From Gemmatimonadota bacterium (GTDB lineage: Bacteria > Gemmatimonadota > Gemmatimonadetes > Longimicrobiales > Gaopeijiaceae), in contig JAOTVA010000002.1 of the NCBI GenBank assembly GCA_029863645.1, positions 1 through 64,000 of the forward strand: a DNA stretch of 64,000 nucleotides. The letters run 5' to 3'. The position numbers and the translations under genes were made by a program. Below the pieces are notes generated by a model. That model ran no database searches. It was given only the letters and a program-made list of their open reading frames with translations, and was not told the DNA's origin. Each line of letters opens with the position of its first letter. Position 1 is the first letter of the stretch. Shown here in pieces: positions 48,435-57,791 of the stretch.

Positions 48435-49829
48435 TTAACCTCCGTAGACGACGGGAATGCACGTGCACACGAAGTTGATGCTGCACGACGAGGAGCCACC
48501 CGCGGTTGGCGCTTGTCCTGAAACGCAGTTGCAGGTGCATTGCGCACCGGCTGGAATCGGCGAGCCACAGGGAAGCGTGTACCATACCTCCCTTCCTTGG
48601 GAGTCGATGGTGCTGTAGTAGCTGAGGCGCCCCCCTCGCGCCGTCGCTGGCTCGTCGAAGTAGCAGTTCTCGAAGCGTCCTGTCGCCAGGTCGTAAAGCC
48701 TGAGCGAACTGCCCAGACCAAAGGCCAGGTGGCGTCCGTCGGGAGACGGCGCGATCGTGACGAGACGCCCCCCCAGAAGACCGGGGATGCCTCCGCGGGA
48801 CGTTCCATCGGGCACGCTGTGGATCTGGAGCCCCTCTGCGCCGATCATGTACACGTCGCCGTTGGCATCGAGCGCGTGCGTGTAGAAGCCGCGGCCCGCC
48901 TGATTCGAGTCGACGCGTCGGATTACCTGACGTGTCGCGACGTCCCAGAACGTGATTGGCTCGGTCTCACTGCTCGTCACCAGTACGCTGCTGTCGGGCG
49001 TGAAGGTGATCCGCCGGATGAGGGTGTAATCGTTCGCGGGGTCCTCGAAGACGCCGGCCGGCTGCCCGTCGGGCACGGAGTAGGCGCGCACGACTGGCTG
49101 TCCTGGGTTGGAGCCATAGGGCGCCACCGCAAGCAACGACCCGTCGGGGCTGAGGTCCAGGCTCTGGAGGAATCCGGCGGAGACGTTGAAACTCGAGAGT
49201 TCCCCGCCGGTCGACGTATCGAGCATCGTAACGCGGGTCCCATCCGCATAGGCGAGCACGGACCCGTCTCCCGACAGGGCCAACGCGAACGAGCCTGCCG
49301 AGTTTTGCCTGACGTAGTCCCATTCGCTACGAATCGAGCCATCGGAAAGGTTCACGAGCGTGATCCTGCCTGGGAGCTGCGTCGCGACGAACCGACCGAG
49401 GGGATCGAATGCGATCGGAATGGCGAACCCGCTTCCGCTGTAGTTGAGCGACGTCACGAGACGCCCGGACGGGAAGGCCCAAAGCTTGAAGTGGTTGTCC
49501 CCGCGGCCCGTCCCCCCTGACGCGAGGAAGGCACCGTCCCGACTGAAGGCCAGGGCAGCGATCCCTTGGTGGGCTCCGACCTCGTCGCTGCAAAAAGTCA
49601 GGAGGTCGAAACCAGGGTCCCCGGGGTCGGTTGGGTCATCCCCGCTCGAGCACGCAGCGAGGAGGCCCCCCAGCCCGGCCGCGCTCGTGTACAAGAATCG
49701 TCGGCGGTCCACGGACCAGCCGAACACCTCGGAATGGAGGCGGTACAGGGCGGGCTCCTCGGGCGGATCCTCATTTGCGAAGCGGGCGAGGTTCTCGAGT
49801 CGGTACTCAGGTGCCCCGGGTCCGGTCAT
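48435..49829 (-). CDS. WD40/propeller-like Tat lipoprotein with Cys-rich C-terminal tail
   Basis: DRRRFLYTSAAGLGGLLAACSSG Tat/lipobox; repeats such as ALAFSRDGAFLASGG, SLDLSPDGSLLAVAP, TIAPSPDGRHLAFGL; tail CGSPIPAGAQCTCNCVSGQAPTAGGSSSCSINFVCTCIPVVYGG. Confidence 0.85.
   Translation of the reverse strand: MTGPGAPEYRLENLARFANEDPPEEPALYRLHSEVFGWSVDRRRFLYTSAAGLGGLLAACSSGDDPTDPGDPGFDLLTFCSDEVGAHQGIAALAFSRDGAFLASGGTGRGDNHFKLWAFPSGRLVTSLNYSGSGFAIPIAFDPLGRFVATQLPGRITLVNLSDGSIRSEWDYVRQNSAGSFALALSGDGSVLAYADGTRVTMLDTSTGGELSSFNVSAGFLQSLDLSPDGSLLAVAPYGSNPGQPVVRAYSVPDGQPAGVFEDPANDYTLIRRITFTPDSSVLVTSSETEPITFWDVATRQVIRRVDSNQAGRGFYTHALDANGDVYMIGAEGLQIHSVPDGTSRGGIPGLLGGRLVTIAPSPDGRHLAFGLGSSLRLYDLATGRFENCYFDEPATARGGRLSYYSTIDSQGREVWYTLPCGSPIPAGAQCTCNCVSGQAPTAGGSSSCSINFVCTCIPVVYGG
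48439..48443 (-). promoter_or_regulatory. Shine-Dalgarno GGAGG for the radical SAM gene, inside the last codons of the WD40 gene
   Basis: Minus strand GTC TAC GGA GGT TAA TCGG GTG: GGAGG, 8-nt spacer, GTG. Confidence 0.75.
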
Positions 49830-49903
49830 CGTGCGCTCGTGAATTCCGATGAGCGCCGAGGGCGCTCGGGGAAGGTGAAGGAGGACGAGGACACGCCCGA
49901 CCT

Positions 49904-50734
49904 CTACCCGTCCCTCATCGGATCGTCGGTAGGCGGCGCCTTGGCCGCCCGCTCGTCCGCCGGCTTCTCTTTCACCTTCCGCGCGGGCACCCCCACGTAG
50001 ACCCAGTGGGGCTCCGTGCTCTTCGTGAGCACTGCGCTCGTGCCGACCATGGAGTCGTCCGCCACGTGGGTCCCAGCCAGGATCGTGGCGTGGTACGTGA
50101 TGCGTGCACCTTTGCCGATGACCGTCTTGGGCAGGTAGACGATGCGCCCATCTACGATGTTGTGTGAGTGCGAGTAGACGTTGGCGAAGTCGGAGACGGA
50201 CGAACCGTCTCCGATCTCGATGCCACCGCGATCATCGAGCAGCACGTGCCGGTGGATGACCACGTTGTCGCCGATGTTCAAGTTGTAGCCGTACGAAAAC
50301 CTCACGTGCGTGAACGCCTTGAAGTTCTTGCCGCAACTCGCGAACACGTGCTTTGCGAGGATGCGTCTGAACGGGATCCCCAACGCGATGTTCTCACCCA
50401 ACGCGCTCCGGTCGAACATCTCCCAGAGCCACAGGAGCGGCTTGCGCGGGGCATACAGCTCGGTGTCGATATCTTTGTAGTACTCGGGCTCGAGGGTGAC
50501 ATTGCGCGGATCCATTTGCAGCAATGCCAGCCGCGCGGTGGCGGACAGGATCGACGGATCGGTGCCCGCGAACTGCGGAAAGTAGAGATCCGTCAGGATC
50601 TGTCGGCACAGCTCGTTCCGATCGCAAGCAGGGTCGGCCAGCGTCTCGGCGAGCCAATCGAGCCAGGCGCCGTACTGGGACGACGCCGCTTCCGTGATAG
50701 GAACGGGCCTGAGGGGCAAGAAAGGCATAGGCAC
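49904..50734 (-). CDS. Hexapeptide-repeat (left-handed beta-helix) acyltransferase
   Basis: NIGDNVVIHRHVLLDDRGGIEIGDGSSVSDFANVYSHSH, IGKGARITYHATILAGTHVADDSMVGTSAVLTK. Confidence 0.85.
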   Translation of the reverse strand: MPMPFLPLRPVPITEAASSQYGAWLDWLAETLADPACDRNELCRQILTDLYFPQFAGTDPSILSATARLALLQMDPRNVTLEPEYYKDIDTELYAPRKPLLWLWEMFDRSALGENIALGIPFRRILAKHVFASCGKNFKAFTHVRFSYGYNLNIGDNVVIHRHVLLDDRGGIEIGDGSSVSDFANVYSHSHNIVDGRIVYLPKTVIGKGARITYHATILAGTHVADDSMVGTSAVLTKSTEPHWVYVGVPARKVKEKPADERAAKAPPTDDPMRDG

Positions 50735-50800
50735 GGACGTTACCCCGATTCAGGCGTGTGGCAAGGTGGGCGCGGGCCACAGGGAACACTACTTTAGAGC

Positions 50801-51199
50801 ATGCATGACGTTCTGCGCCAGCGGCTTCTGCGGAAGATCGAGAGCCTTCCCGACGACCAGATCTACCAGCTCCTCGACTACATCGAGTTCCTCGAATCGA
50901 AGTACTCGACGGCTGCGCTGGTGGAGGCGTCCGGACTGCAGAAGTTCGCCGAAGGGCTGGAAGACAAACTACGGAAGCGCGCGGTCAGCCCGAGCACGAT
51001 CCGTGAGGCCTTCCAGCTGATTTCAGCGGCGGACCGGGTGCTCGCAGGCGTGTCCTCCGCCGGCAAGCAGATCCTGGCCGATCTCAATCAGGTCTTGGAG
51101 CCTCAGCCAGGTGAGGAAACGCTAGGCGATGGTCCGTCGGGTGAGGGTCAGGAGTCAGGCGGGGAGTCGACGGATGCAGGCAAGCCCCCGCCAGGCTGA
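50801..51199 (+). CDS. Small hypothetical protein, helical N-terminus
   Basis: LRQRLLRKIESLPDDQIYQLLDYIEFLESKY; no firm family assignment. Confidence 0.6.
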   Translation: MHDVLRQRLLRKIESLPDDQIYQLLDYIEFLESKYSTAALVEASGLQKFAEGLEDKLRKRAVSPSTIREAFQLISAADRVLAGVSSAGKQILADLNQVLEPQPGEETLGDGPSGEGQESGGESTDAGKPPPG

Positions 51200-51221
51200 T
51201 ATGTAGCCCGGGCGACACCCG

Positions 51222-51250
51222 TTGACGCCTTCTCGGGGTCCCCATATCCT
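51222..51250 (+). promoter_or_regulatory. Putative sigma70-type promoter upstream of guaB
   Basis: TTGACG - 17 bp - TATCCT. Confidence 0.5.
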
Positions 51251-51255
51251 CTCCT

Positions 51256-51363
51256 ATGCAGAGAGGAACGCTCTTCGGAGCTAGCAACATCAGCCCCTTC
51301 GAGGCCCGATATCGGGCACTTACCGGGGTGGGCGTTTCGTTGTTCGAGGGGAGGTCCCTCTGA
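51256..51363 (+). CDS. Putative 35-codon leader ORF upstream of and overlapping guaB
   Basis: ATG 6 nt after the putative -10; [35 protein letters not shown]; stop TGA overlaps guaB ATG (TGATG). Confidence 0.35.
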   Translation: MQRGTLFGASNISPFEARYRALTGVGVSLFEGRSL

Positions 51364-52841
51364 TGAGTGAGGCGCCCGGAGGGCATCCCCGGATTCTCAA
51401 GGAAGCGCTGACTTTCGACGACGTGCTTCTGATCCCCGGCCACTCTCGGGTGCATCCGAAGGACACCGACGTCTCAACGCTGGCCACGCGAGGCATCGAG
51501 CTGCGCATCCCGCTCATGGCCGCCGCCATGGATACGGTGACCGAGTCGGCGATGGCGATCCAGATGGCTCGAGAGGGTGGGATCGGCATCATTCACAAGA
51601 ACCTCACGCCCGAGCGCCAGGCGAGCGAGGTGGACCGTGTGAAACGGTCCGAAAGCGGGATGATCCTGGACCCGATCACGCTGACCTCCGGTGCTTCGCT
51701 GCGGGACGCGCACGGGTTGATGGCGCGCTTTTCCATATCGGGCGTGCCGATCGTAGAGGAAGGCGGCCGCCTCGTAGGTATCGTCACGAACCGCGACCTG
51801 CAGTTCGAGACCGATCTCGACCTGCCAATCTCATCGGTGATGACGTCGGAGAATCTCGTCACGGTCTCCGTGGGGACGACGCTCGAGCAGGCCCAGGCGA
51901 TTCTCCACGAGCACAGGATCGAGAAGCTGCCGGTCGTCGATCGTGATGGACGCCTGAGGGGCCTCATCACGGTGAAGGACATTTTCAAGCGCCGGATGTA
52001 CCCGAATGCCTGCAAGGATCAGCATGGTCGCCTCCGGGTCGGTGCGGCCGTAGGTGCGTCGAACGCCGATCTTGAACGGGCTGCGATGCTGGTGGACGCG
52101 GGCGCCGACGTCATCGTGGTCGATACGGCGCACGGTCACTCCCAAGGCGTACTCGATGCCATTGCTCGCGTGCGCGAGCGCTTTCCGGACATCCAACTGA
52201 TTGGCGGCAACGTGGGCACGGCGGAAGGTGCGCGCGCCCTCGTAGAGCGCGGTGTCGATGCCGTGAAGGTGGGCGTGGGACCCGGCTCTATCTGCACCAC
52301 GAGGGTCGTGACCGGCGTCGGACTACCGCAGGTCACGGCCATCATGGATGCCGCCGAAGGTGCTGGTGGCGACGTACCGATCATTGCCGACGGTGGCATC
52401 CGGTATTCGGGTGATATCGTGAAGGCGATCGCCGCCGGCGCACACTCCGTCATGATGGGGTCGATGCTCGCTGGAACGGATGAGTCGCCGGGCGAGAGCT
52501 TCCTGCTCGAAGGAAGACGGTTCAAGACCGTGCGAGGCATGGGGTCCCTTTCTGCCATGGAGGAGGGGTCGGCGGACCGTTATTTCCAAGAGGGCGAGCG
52601 AGAGAAGAACAAGCTCGTACCCGAGGGCATCGAGGCTCGTGTCCCGTACAAGGGCCCCGTGTCAGACACGCTCTACCAGCTCGTCGGGGGCCTCAGGAGC
52701 GGCATGGGGTACTGCGGCACCGCGACAATGAAGGACCTTCGTACGAAGTCACGCTTCAATCGCGTGACTTCAGGCGGGTTGCGAGAGTCGCACCCCCACG
52801 ACGTGACGATTACGCGCGAAGCGCCAAACTATCGCATGTAA
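51363..52841 (+). CDS. guaB: IMP dehydrogenase with CBS pair
   Basis: [84 protein letters not shown]. Confidence 0.96.
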   Translation: MSEAPGGHPRILKEALTFDDVLLIPGHSRVHPKDTDVSTLATRGIELRIPLMAAAMDTVTESAMAIQMAREGGIGIIHKNLTPERQASEVDRVKRSESGMILDPITLTSGASLRDAHGLMARFSISGVPIVEEGGRLVGIVTNRDLQFETDLDLPISSVMTSENLVTVSVGTTLEQAQAILHEHRIEKLPVVDRDGRLRGLITVKDIFKRRMYPNACKDQHGRLRVGAAVGASNADLERAAMLVDAGADVIVVDTAHGHSQGVLDAIARVRERFPDIQLIGGNVGTAEGARALVERGVDAVKVGVGPGSICTTRVVTGVGLPQVTAIMDAAEGAGGDVPIIADGGIRYSGDIVKAIAAGAHSVMMGSMLAGTDESPGESFLLEGRRFKTVRGMGSLSAMEEGSADRYFQEGEREKNKLVPEGIEARVPYKGPVSDTLYQLVGGLRSGMGYCGTATMKDLRTKSRFNRVTSGGLRESHPHDVTITREAPNYRM

Positions 52842-52857
52842 CGGAGCTTACTCTGTT

Positions 52858-54060
52858 TTGAACCCGTCCCTCCGCACCTTGCGACTACGGACGGGGGTAC
52901 TGTCCCTAGTCGCCTGCGGCTGTGCGGGGGGAACTGCGGTGTATACCATCCCGCCCCCGGAGTCCCCTGAGCTCTTGGCCCACTCGGTCGAGCGGGGCGC
53001 CGTCTACCAGCCGAGGCTGGACCCCGTGAGGGTTTCGCCACCGGCGGTGCGACTGGACGAGCTGTTGGCTTCACCAGTCTTCGGTGATCCAGTCGTGGAC
53101 GGTGTTGTCGCGGAATGGGTCGGCTACTGGGAGCGTGAGGAGGCGGCCGCCATCCCACTCTTCCTCGGGCGCATGGCGAGCTTCGAGCAGGCCATCGACT
53201 CGGCTCTTTTGGTGAACGACCTGCCGGCCTCGCTCAAGTACCTCCCGTTCATCGAGAGCGGATATGATCCTGCCGCGGCGAGCGGTGCCCGGGCTGTGGG
53301 GCTGTGGCAGTTCATGGAGCCAACGGCCGAAGAGATGGGCTTGGAGGTCACCCGCCTTCTGGACCAAAGGCGGGATCCGATCCGCTCTACGGAGGCGGCG
53401 CTCGCCTATCTCTCCGAGCTGCGTATAAGCTTTGGCTCATGGTTCTTGGCACTGGCCGCGTATAACGCCGGCCCCACCCGACTGAGGCAGATCTTGCGCC
53501 GGCACGCGCCTGACGAAGGGCCCTCCGACAGCCTCTATTGGACCCTGAGGCATCTCTTGCCACCTGAGACGCAGAACTTCGTCCCAAAGCTCTTGGGCGC
53601 GATTCTGGTGGCTCAGCGACCGGCGGCCCGCGAATCGGAGCTCGTTGAACCCGACGATCCCTTTCTGTTCGACGACGTCACGGTGCCCGGTGCCACCACG
53701 TTGGATGTCGTGGCGGATGCTTCTGAGACGACCCTGCACGAGATCGAGTGGCTGAATCCGCAGTTCGTGCGTGGGATGACGCCACCAGGTCGTGAAAGCG
53801 GCTTGCGCGTACCGCCAGGGAAGGGTCCGACGTTCGAGCGGAACTACGCTGAGATCCCTGCGACGCAACGCGTCAGGTTCGTGGAGCACCAGGTCGAGGA
53901 GGGTGAAACGCTCTCGCACATCGCGCTTCGGTACGGCGTGATGGTCGCTGACTTGCACGAGGCGAACCCGGAGCTGCGTCCGCGCTATCTGCGCATAGGG
54001 ACTCTGCTGACGGTGCCAGTGGCGCCGGGCGCACGCGGAGCTAATTCGGCCGGTAGTTGA
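52858..54060 (+). CDS. Lytic transglycosylase (MltD-like) with LysM
   Basis: LPASLKYLPFIESGYDPAAASGARAVGLWQFMEPTAEEMG; FVEHQVEEGETLSHIALRYGVMVADLHEANPEL; TTG start. Confidence 0.88.
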   Translation: MNPSLRTLRLRTGVLSLVACGCAGGTAVYTIPPPESPELLAHSVERGAVYQPRLDPVRVSPPAVRLDELLASPVFGDPVVDGVVAEWVGYWEREEAAAIPLFLGRMASFEQAIDSALLVNDLPASLKYLPFIESGYDPAAASGARAVGLWQFMEPTAEEMGLEVTRLLDQRRDPIRSTEAALAYLSELRISFGSWFLALAAYNAGPTRLRQILRRHAPDEGPSDSLYWTLRHLLPPETQNFVPKLLGAILVAQRPAARESELVEPDDPFLFDDVTVPGATTLDVVADASETTLHEIEWLNPQFVRGMTPPGRESGLRVPPGKGPTFERNYAEIPATQRVRFVEHQVEEGETLSHIALRYGVMVADLHEANPELRPRYLRIGTLLTVPVAPGARGANSAGS

Positions 54061-54068
54061 CCGGGCAG

Positions 54069-54557
54069 CTAAGGCGCTGTGTACTTGCCTGAGCGGCCAC
54101 CTTCCTTCTCGACCAACCTGATGCCCTCGATCCGCATGCCGCGGTCGACCGCTTTCGCCATGTCGTAGACGGTGAGGAGCGCGACGGCCACGGCCGTCAG
54201 CGCTTCCATTTCGACGCCCGTCTGCCCACTCACCGTCGCCTCGGCACGTGCCCGAACACCGGGCAGGTCTTGATCCAGCTCCAAGGACACCTGAACACTG
54301 GCCCCCGGCAGGGCGTGGCAGAGGGGGATGAGATCGGCCGTCTTCTTCCCGGCCATGATCCCCGCGAGCTCTGCGACCTTGATCGGGTCACCCTTCTTGG
54401 TCTGGCCAGAGGCGATTACGGTGGCCGTGGCCGCTGCCATGACGATGCGTCCTTCCGCCACGGCGCGTCTGGACGTGACGTCCTTGGCCGAGACGTCCAC
54501 CATATTGGCCCGCCCTTCCGCGTCCAGGTGACTCAGCGCGTCGTCTCTACTGTTCAT
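54069..54557 (-). CDS. moaC: Cyclic pyranopterin monophosphate synthase
   Basis: [71 protein letters not shown]. Confidence 0.95.
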   Translation of the reverse strand: MNSRDDALSHLDAEGRANMVDVSAKDVTSRRAVAEGRIVMAAATATVIASGQTKKGDPIKVAELAGIMAGKKTADLIPLCHALPGASVQVSLELDQDLPGVRARAEATVSGQTGVEMEALTAVAVALLTVYDMAKAVDRGMRIEGIRLVEKEGGRSGKYTAP

Positions 54558-55714
54558 GCAGTGGCTCCCTCGGGGCTCCCACTTCGCAGGGCCGTCCGTA
54601 GGTCACGGACCAGGCCGCTCACGACGAGCTGGGGGTTCACGTTGGCCCACGCCAGCTCCCTCGCTCGCTCCACCGACCCGAAGGCGAGGGCCGCGGCAAA
54701 GGGAGCGACCTTCGCTTCGCTAACGCGCCGTTCGAGCTCAGCAACCGCGTCTTGGTTGAGGACCCGTGCCGATGCGCCTGCGGCGACCGCTGCCACGTCG
54801 CGCACCCACTCTTCGACGAAGTCGAAGAGGTCGACCAGGCCCCTGGCGCCCGCTGGTGGAAAGCCGAGGGCGAGTCCGTACCCTTCCGAGCTCCCTGCGC
54901 CCATTGCCGCGGCCACGATTTCATAGGCTCGCCGGCGAAGCCGCTCGAGAGGTCCCCGCTCCGATCCGTCCGGCAAGAAACCGAGGGCCCGTCCGGGGGC
55001 ACCCTGCGACAGCCCCGCGGCCCATTCGGCCTCGGTCGCGTCCACATCGGCATCCTGTTGGAGGAAGTCGGAGACCGTGGCCCTCGGAAGGGGTCCGAGG
55101 TGCAGCGGCACAGTTCGGGACCGGATCGTAGGCAGAAGCCGTCCGGGCTCGCTGCTTGTCAGGATGAACTGGGCCGCCCCCGGTGGCTCCTCCAGCAACT
55201 TGAGCAACGCGTTGGCTGCCTCCGGGCTCGACTCCTGAGGCACGAGCAAGTCGGCTTCGCCGATAATGAAAACGGGTCCCCGCGCCATCACGGGACGCTT
55301 GTAGGCCTTGGCCCGAAGGCTCCTAACGGTGCCGAGGTAGAGCCCTCTCACATCGTCGCTGTGGCTCGCGCGCAGGGGGTGCTCTCGCCGCTCTGCGATG
55401 TCATCGACACGCGCCTGCTCCAATGCTTCGACGAGTTTGTCACCCGTAGCGCCCTTGGGGCGGGGGAGGGGGAAGTACCAATGGACGTCGGGGTGCTCGA
55501 GGCCGAGCGCCATGCGGCACGGCGCACAGGAGCCGCACGGCTCCGCCGTGGGACGCTCGCAGACCAGGAGTTGCGCGAGCCACAACGCGACCCTCTGTTT
55601 GCCGACGCCGCGGGCGCCATGCAATAAGAGCGCGGCTGGAAGCAGGTGCCGAAGATGCGCGCTAGCCAGGGACGCACGGGCTTCGGCATGTCCCATCACG
55701 GGATGGAGACTCAT
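54554..55714 (-). CDS. holB: DNA polymerase III delta' subunit
   Basis: [79 protein letters not shown] start trimmed. Confidence 0.88.
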   Translation of the reverse strand: MSLHPVMGHAEARASLASAHLRHLLPAALLLHGARGVGKQRVALWLAQLLVCERPTAEPCGSCAPCRMALGLEHPDVHWYFPLPRPKGATGDKLVEALEQARVDDIAERREHPLRASHSDDVRGLYLGTVRSLRAKAYKRPVMARGPVFIIGEADLLVPQESSPEAANALLKLLEEPPGAAQFILTSSEPGRLLPTIRSRTVPLHLGPLPRATVSDFLQQDADVDATEAEWAAGLSQGAPGRALGFLPDGSERGPLERLRRRAYEIVAAAMGAGSSEGYGLALGFPPAGARGLVDLFDFVEEWVRDVAAVAAGASARVLNQDAVAELERRVSEAKVAPFAAALAFGSVERARELAWANVNPQLVVSGLVRDLRTALRSGSPEGATA

Positions 55715-56931
55715 GCGCCCGACGTGGGCTTGAGCCACTGCAGCGGATCCTGGGCGCGCGGCAAGTCGCCGTCTACCGGTGCACGGATCTGAAACTCCAG
55801 GTGCGGGCCCTCTGGTGTGTCCCCGCCGCCGACCGTGCCCACGACCTGCCCCGCCAGGACGTCGCGACCTTCCACGACGCCGATCTCCTCGAGGTACATG
55901 TAATGCGTGTAAAAGCCGCCACCGTGATGGAGAATGACGATGGGTCCGTATCCTTCGAACGGGCCCGCGAACAATACCTGGCCCGCCCGCACCGCACGTA
56001 CTGGCGTCCCGGGTGGGGCGGCGAGGCCGATGCCGTTCCAACGGAAGGTAGTGCCGTTGGGGCGCCGTTCGAGGCCGAAGCGATAGATAAGATCCCCTTG
56101 GAGCGGCCAGTCCAGCGACCCCGCATCGCCCGTCGTGATCGCGGTGCCCCCGGATCGGAGGCGACTGGCTTCCAGCGCGCGTCGACGCTCCTCGAGGCTC
56201 ACGATGAGCGTCGTCATACGAACCTCGTCGGCCTCGAGCTCCTCGATGCGGGACGCCGCCCGTTCCTGGCGTGCCCTGAAGTCGACGAGCGCCCGCTCTC
56301 GTTCGTTTTCGACAGACCGTAACTCAGCGACTTCGGAGACCCGGTCTTGCCGTAGCGAGCCGAGAAGGGCCATCCGCTCCCTCAGGTCGTCGTTCTGGTC
56401 AACGAGCTCGTCTTGCAGGAGCCTCACGCGCTCGACGAGCTGGCGATCGGATGACGCGATCTGCTGCAGGTACCGATATCGATTCAACAGATCGGTGAAC
56501 GAACGGGCTCCGAGCAGGACCTGAACCGTGTGCAGCGCTCCCATCTTGTAGATGTCGCGGAGGCGCCGGTTGAGGACTGCCTCGCCTTCCGAGAGTCGGT
56601 CCTGCGAGTAGATCAGGTCGCGTGTGGTATTCTCGATCTGCTCGGACGTCGCATCCGACTGGAACTCGACCTCGGCCAGAATCGCCGTCGTGGACGAGAG
56701 GCGGCGCTCCACGTTCGCCAGCTCCTGGGACACGTCCCGGACCTGGTTGCGCATGTCTCCAAGCTGGCGCTCCAGCTGCGCACGTTCCTCGCGGATCTGC
56801 TCGAGTCTGCGCTGGCTCTGTTGGATTTCCTGCCCGAGGTTGGGATCTTGAGCGACGGCACGCCGCGTGCCAAAGATCGAGCCGAGGCAGACCATCGCGA
56901 CGATGCAATTCACGCCGCCCCGGGTCACCAT
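55711..56931 (-). CDS. envC: Murein hydrolase activator EnvC-like (coiled coil + M23/LytM)
   Basis: Coiled coil EIQQSQRRLEQIREERAQLERQLGD; LytM region YGPIVILHHGGGFYTHYMYLEEIGVVEGRDVLAGQVVGTVGGGDTPEGPHLEFQIR; adjacent to ftsEX. Confidence 0.85.
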   Translation of the reverse strand: MVTRGGVNCIVAMVCLGSIFGTRRAVAQDPNLGQEIQQSQRRLEQIREERAQLERQLGDMRNQVRDVSQELANVERRLSSTTAILAEVEFQSDATSEQIENTTRDLIYSQDRLSEGEAVLNRRLRDIYKMGALHTVQVLLGARSFTDLLNRYRYLQQIASSDRQLVERVRLLQDELVDQNDDLRERMALLGSLRQDRVSEVAELRSVENERERALVDFRARQERAASRIEELEADEVRMTTLIVSLEERRRALEASRLRSGGTAITTGDAGSLDWPLQGDLIYRFGLERRPNGTTFRWNGIGLAAPPGTPVRAVRAGQVLFAGPFEGYGPIVILHHGGGFYTHYMYLEEIGVVEGRDVLAGQVVGTVGGGDTPEGPHLEFQIRAPVDGDLPRAQDPLQWLKPTSGA

Positions 56932-57785
56932 CAGAGGTCCTCCAGATGGCGGCGGATCGCGAGTAGGCTCGAGAAGGCACCAAACAGACAGCCGGCCCCG
57001 AGCGCGAGCGCTACCCAGCTGTCGGGCATCCACGCGACTTCGAACAGGTAGGTGTATACGCCGCGGTAAGTCGCGTAGGTCAGAGCCCAGGCAATAGCGC
57101 CCCCGAGGAGGCCTGCCATCGCGCCCTCCAGAAGGAATGGCCTCCTTATGAAGCCGTTCGTCGCGCCTACCAGGCGCATCACGTAGATCTCCTCGCGGCG
57201 CGCGAAGATGGCGATCCGAAGCGCCGTGCCGATGATGAGCGCCGCCACGAGCGCAAACGCCGAGCCCAGCACCGCCGTCGTCGCCGCGCCGATGCGGCGG
57301 AGCGTAAAGAGCTTGTCGACCCACTCCCGCCCGTAGCGCGCGTCCTCGACGAACGGATACAGCAGCGCTGCTTCGGAGACGCGTTGGACGATATCGGGAC
57401 TCCGGGACCCCGGGCGTAGCTCTACCTCCAGCGACTGCGGGAGCGGATTGACCTCCAGGTCGGTGAAGAGCGCTCCGAACTCCGGCAACTCCACCCGCGC
57501 ACGTTCCAGGGCGTCCCGCTTCGAGATGAATCTCACGGAACGGACTTCGGGGATTGCCGCGAGCTCGGTGAGGAGCAGGTCGATCTCGCTCTGACGGGCA
57601 TCGTCGCGCAGGTAGACGGCGACCTCGACCCGCTCTTCGATCGACGAGAGCGCGAGCTGTAGGTTATACGTCGCCAAGCCGAAAAGCCCAACGACGTAAA
57701 GGGCGAGCCCGACCATGGCGGACGCGAGGCCCGTAAGAACCGGCGCGCGCCTGAACGCGGCGATCGCTTCGCGGAGTGCGTACAC
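56931..57785 (-). CDS. ftsX: Cell division protein FtsX
   Basis: ALREAIAAFRRAPVLTGLASAMVGLALYVVGLFGL, VRFISKRDALERAR, EEIYVMRLVGATNGFIRRPFLLEGAMAGLLGG. Confidence 0.92.
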   Translation of the reverse strand: MYALREAIAAFRRAPVLTGLASAMVGLALYVVGLFGLATYNLQLALSSIEERVEVAVYLRDDARQSEIDLLLTELAAIPEVRSVRFISKRDALERARVELPEFGALFTDLEVNPLPQSLEVELRPGSRSPDIVQRVSEAALLYPFVEDARYGREWVDKLFTLRRIGAATTAVLGSAFALVAALIIGTALRIAIFARREEIYVMRLVGATNGFIRRPFLLEGAMAGLLGGAIAWALTYATYRGVYTYLFEVAWMPDSWVALALGAGCLFGAFSSLLAIRRHLEDL

Positions 57786-57791
57786 GGTGGC

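Noticed and set aside
48540-49520. 326-aa + strand ORF
   Set aside because: Antisense to the WD40 lipoprotein, whose frame has coherent propeller repeats and a signal sequence.
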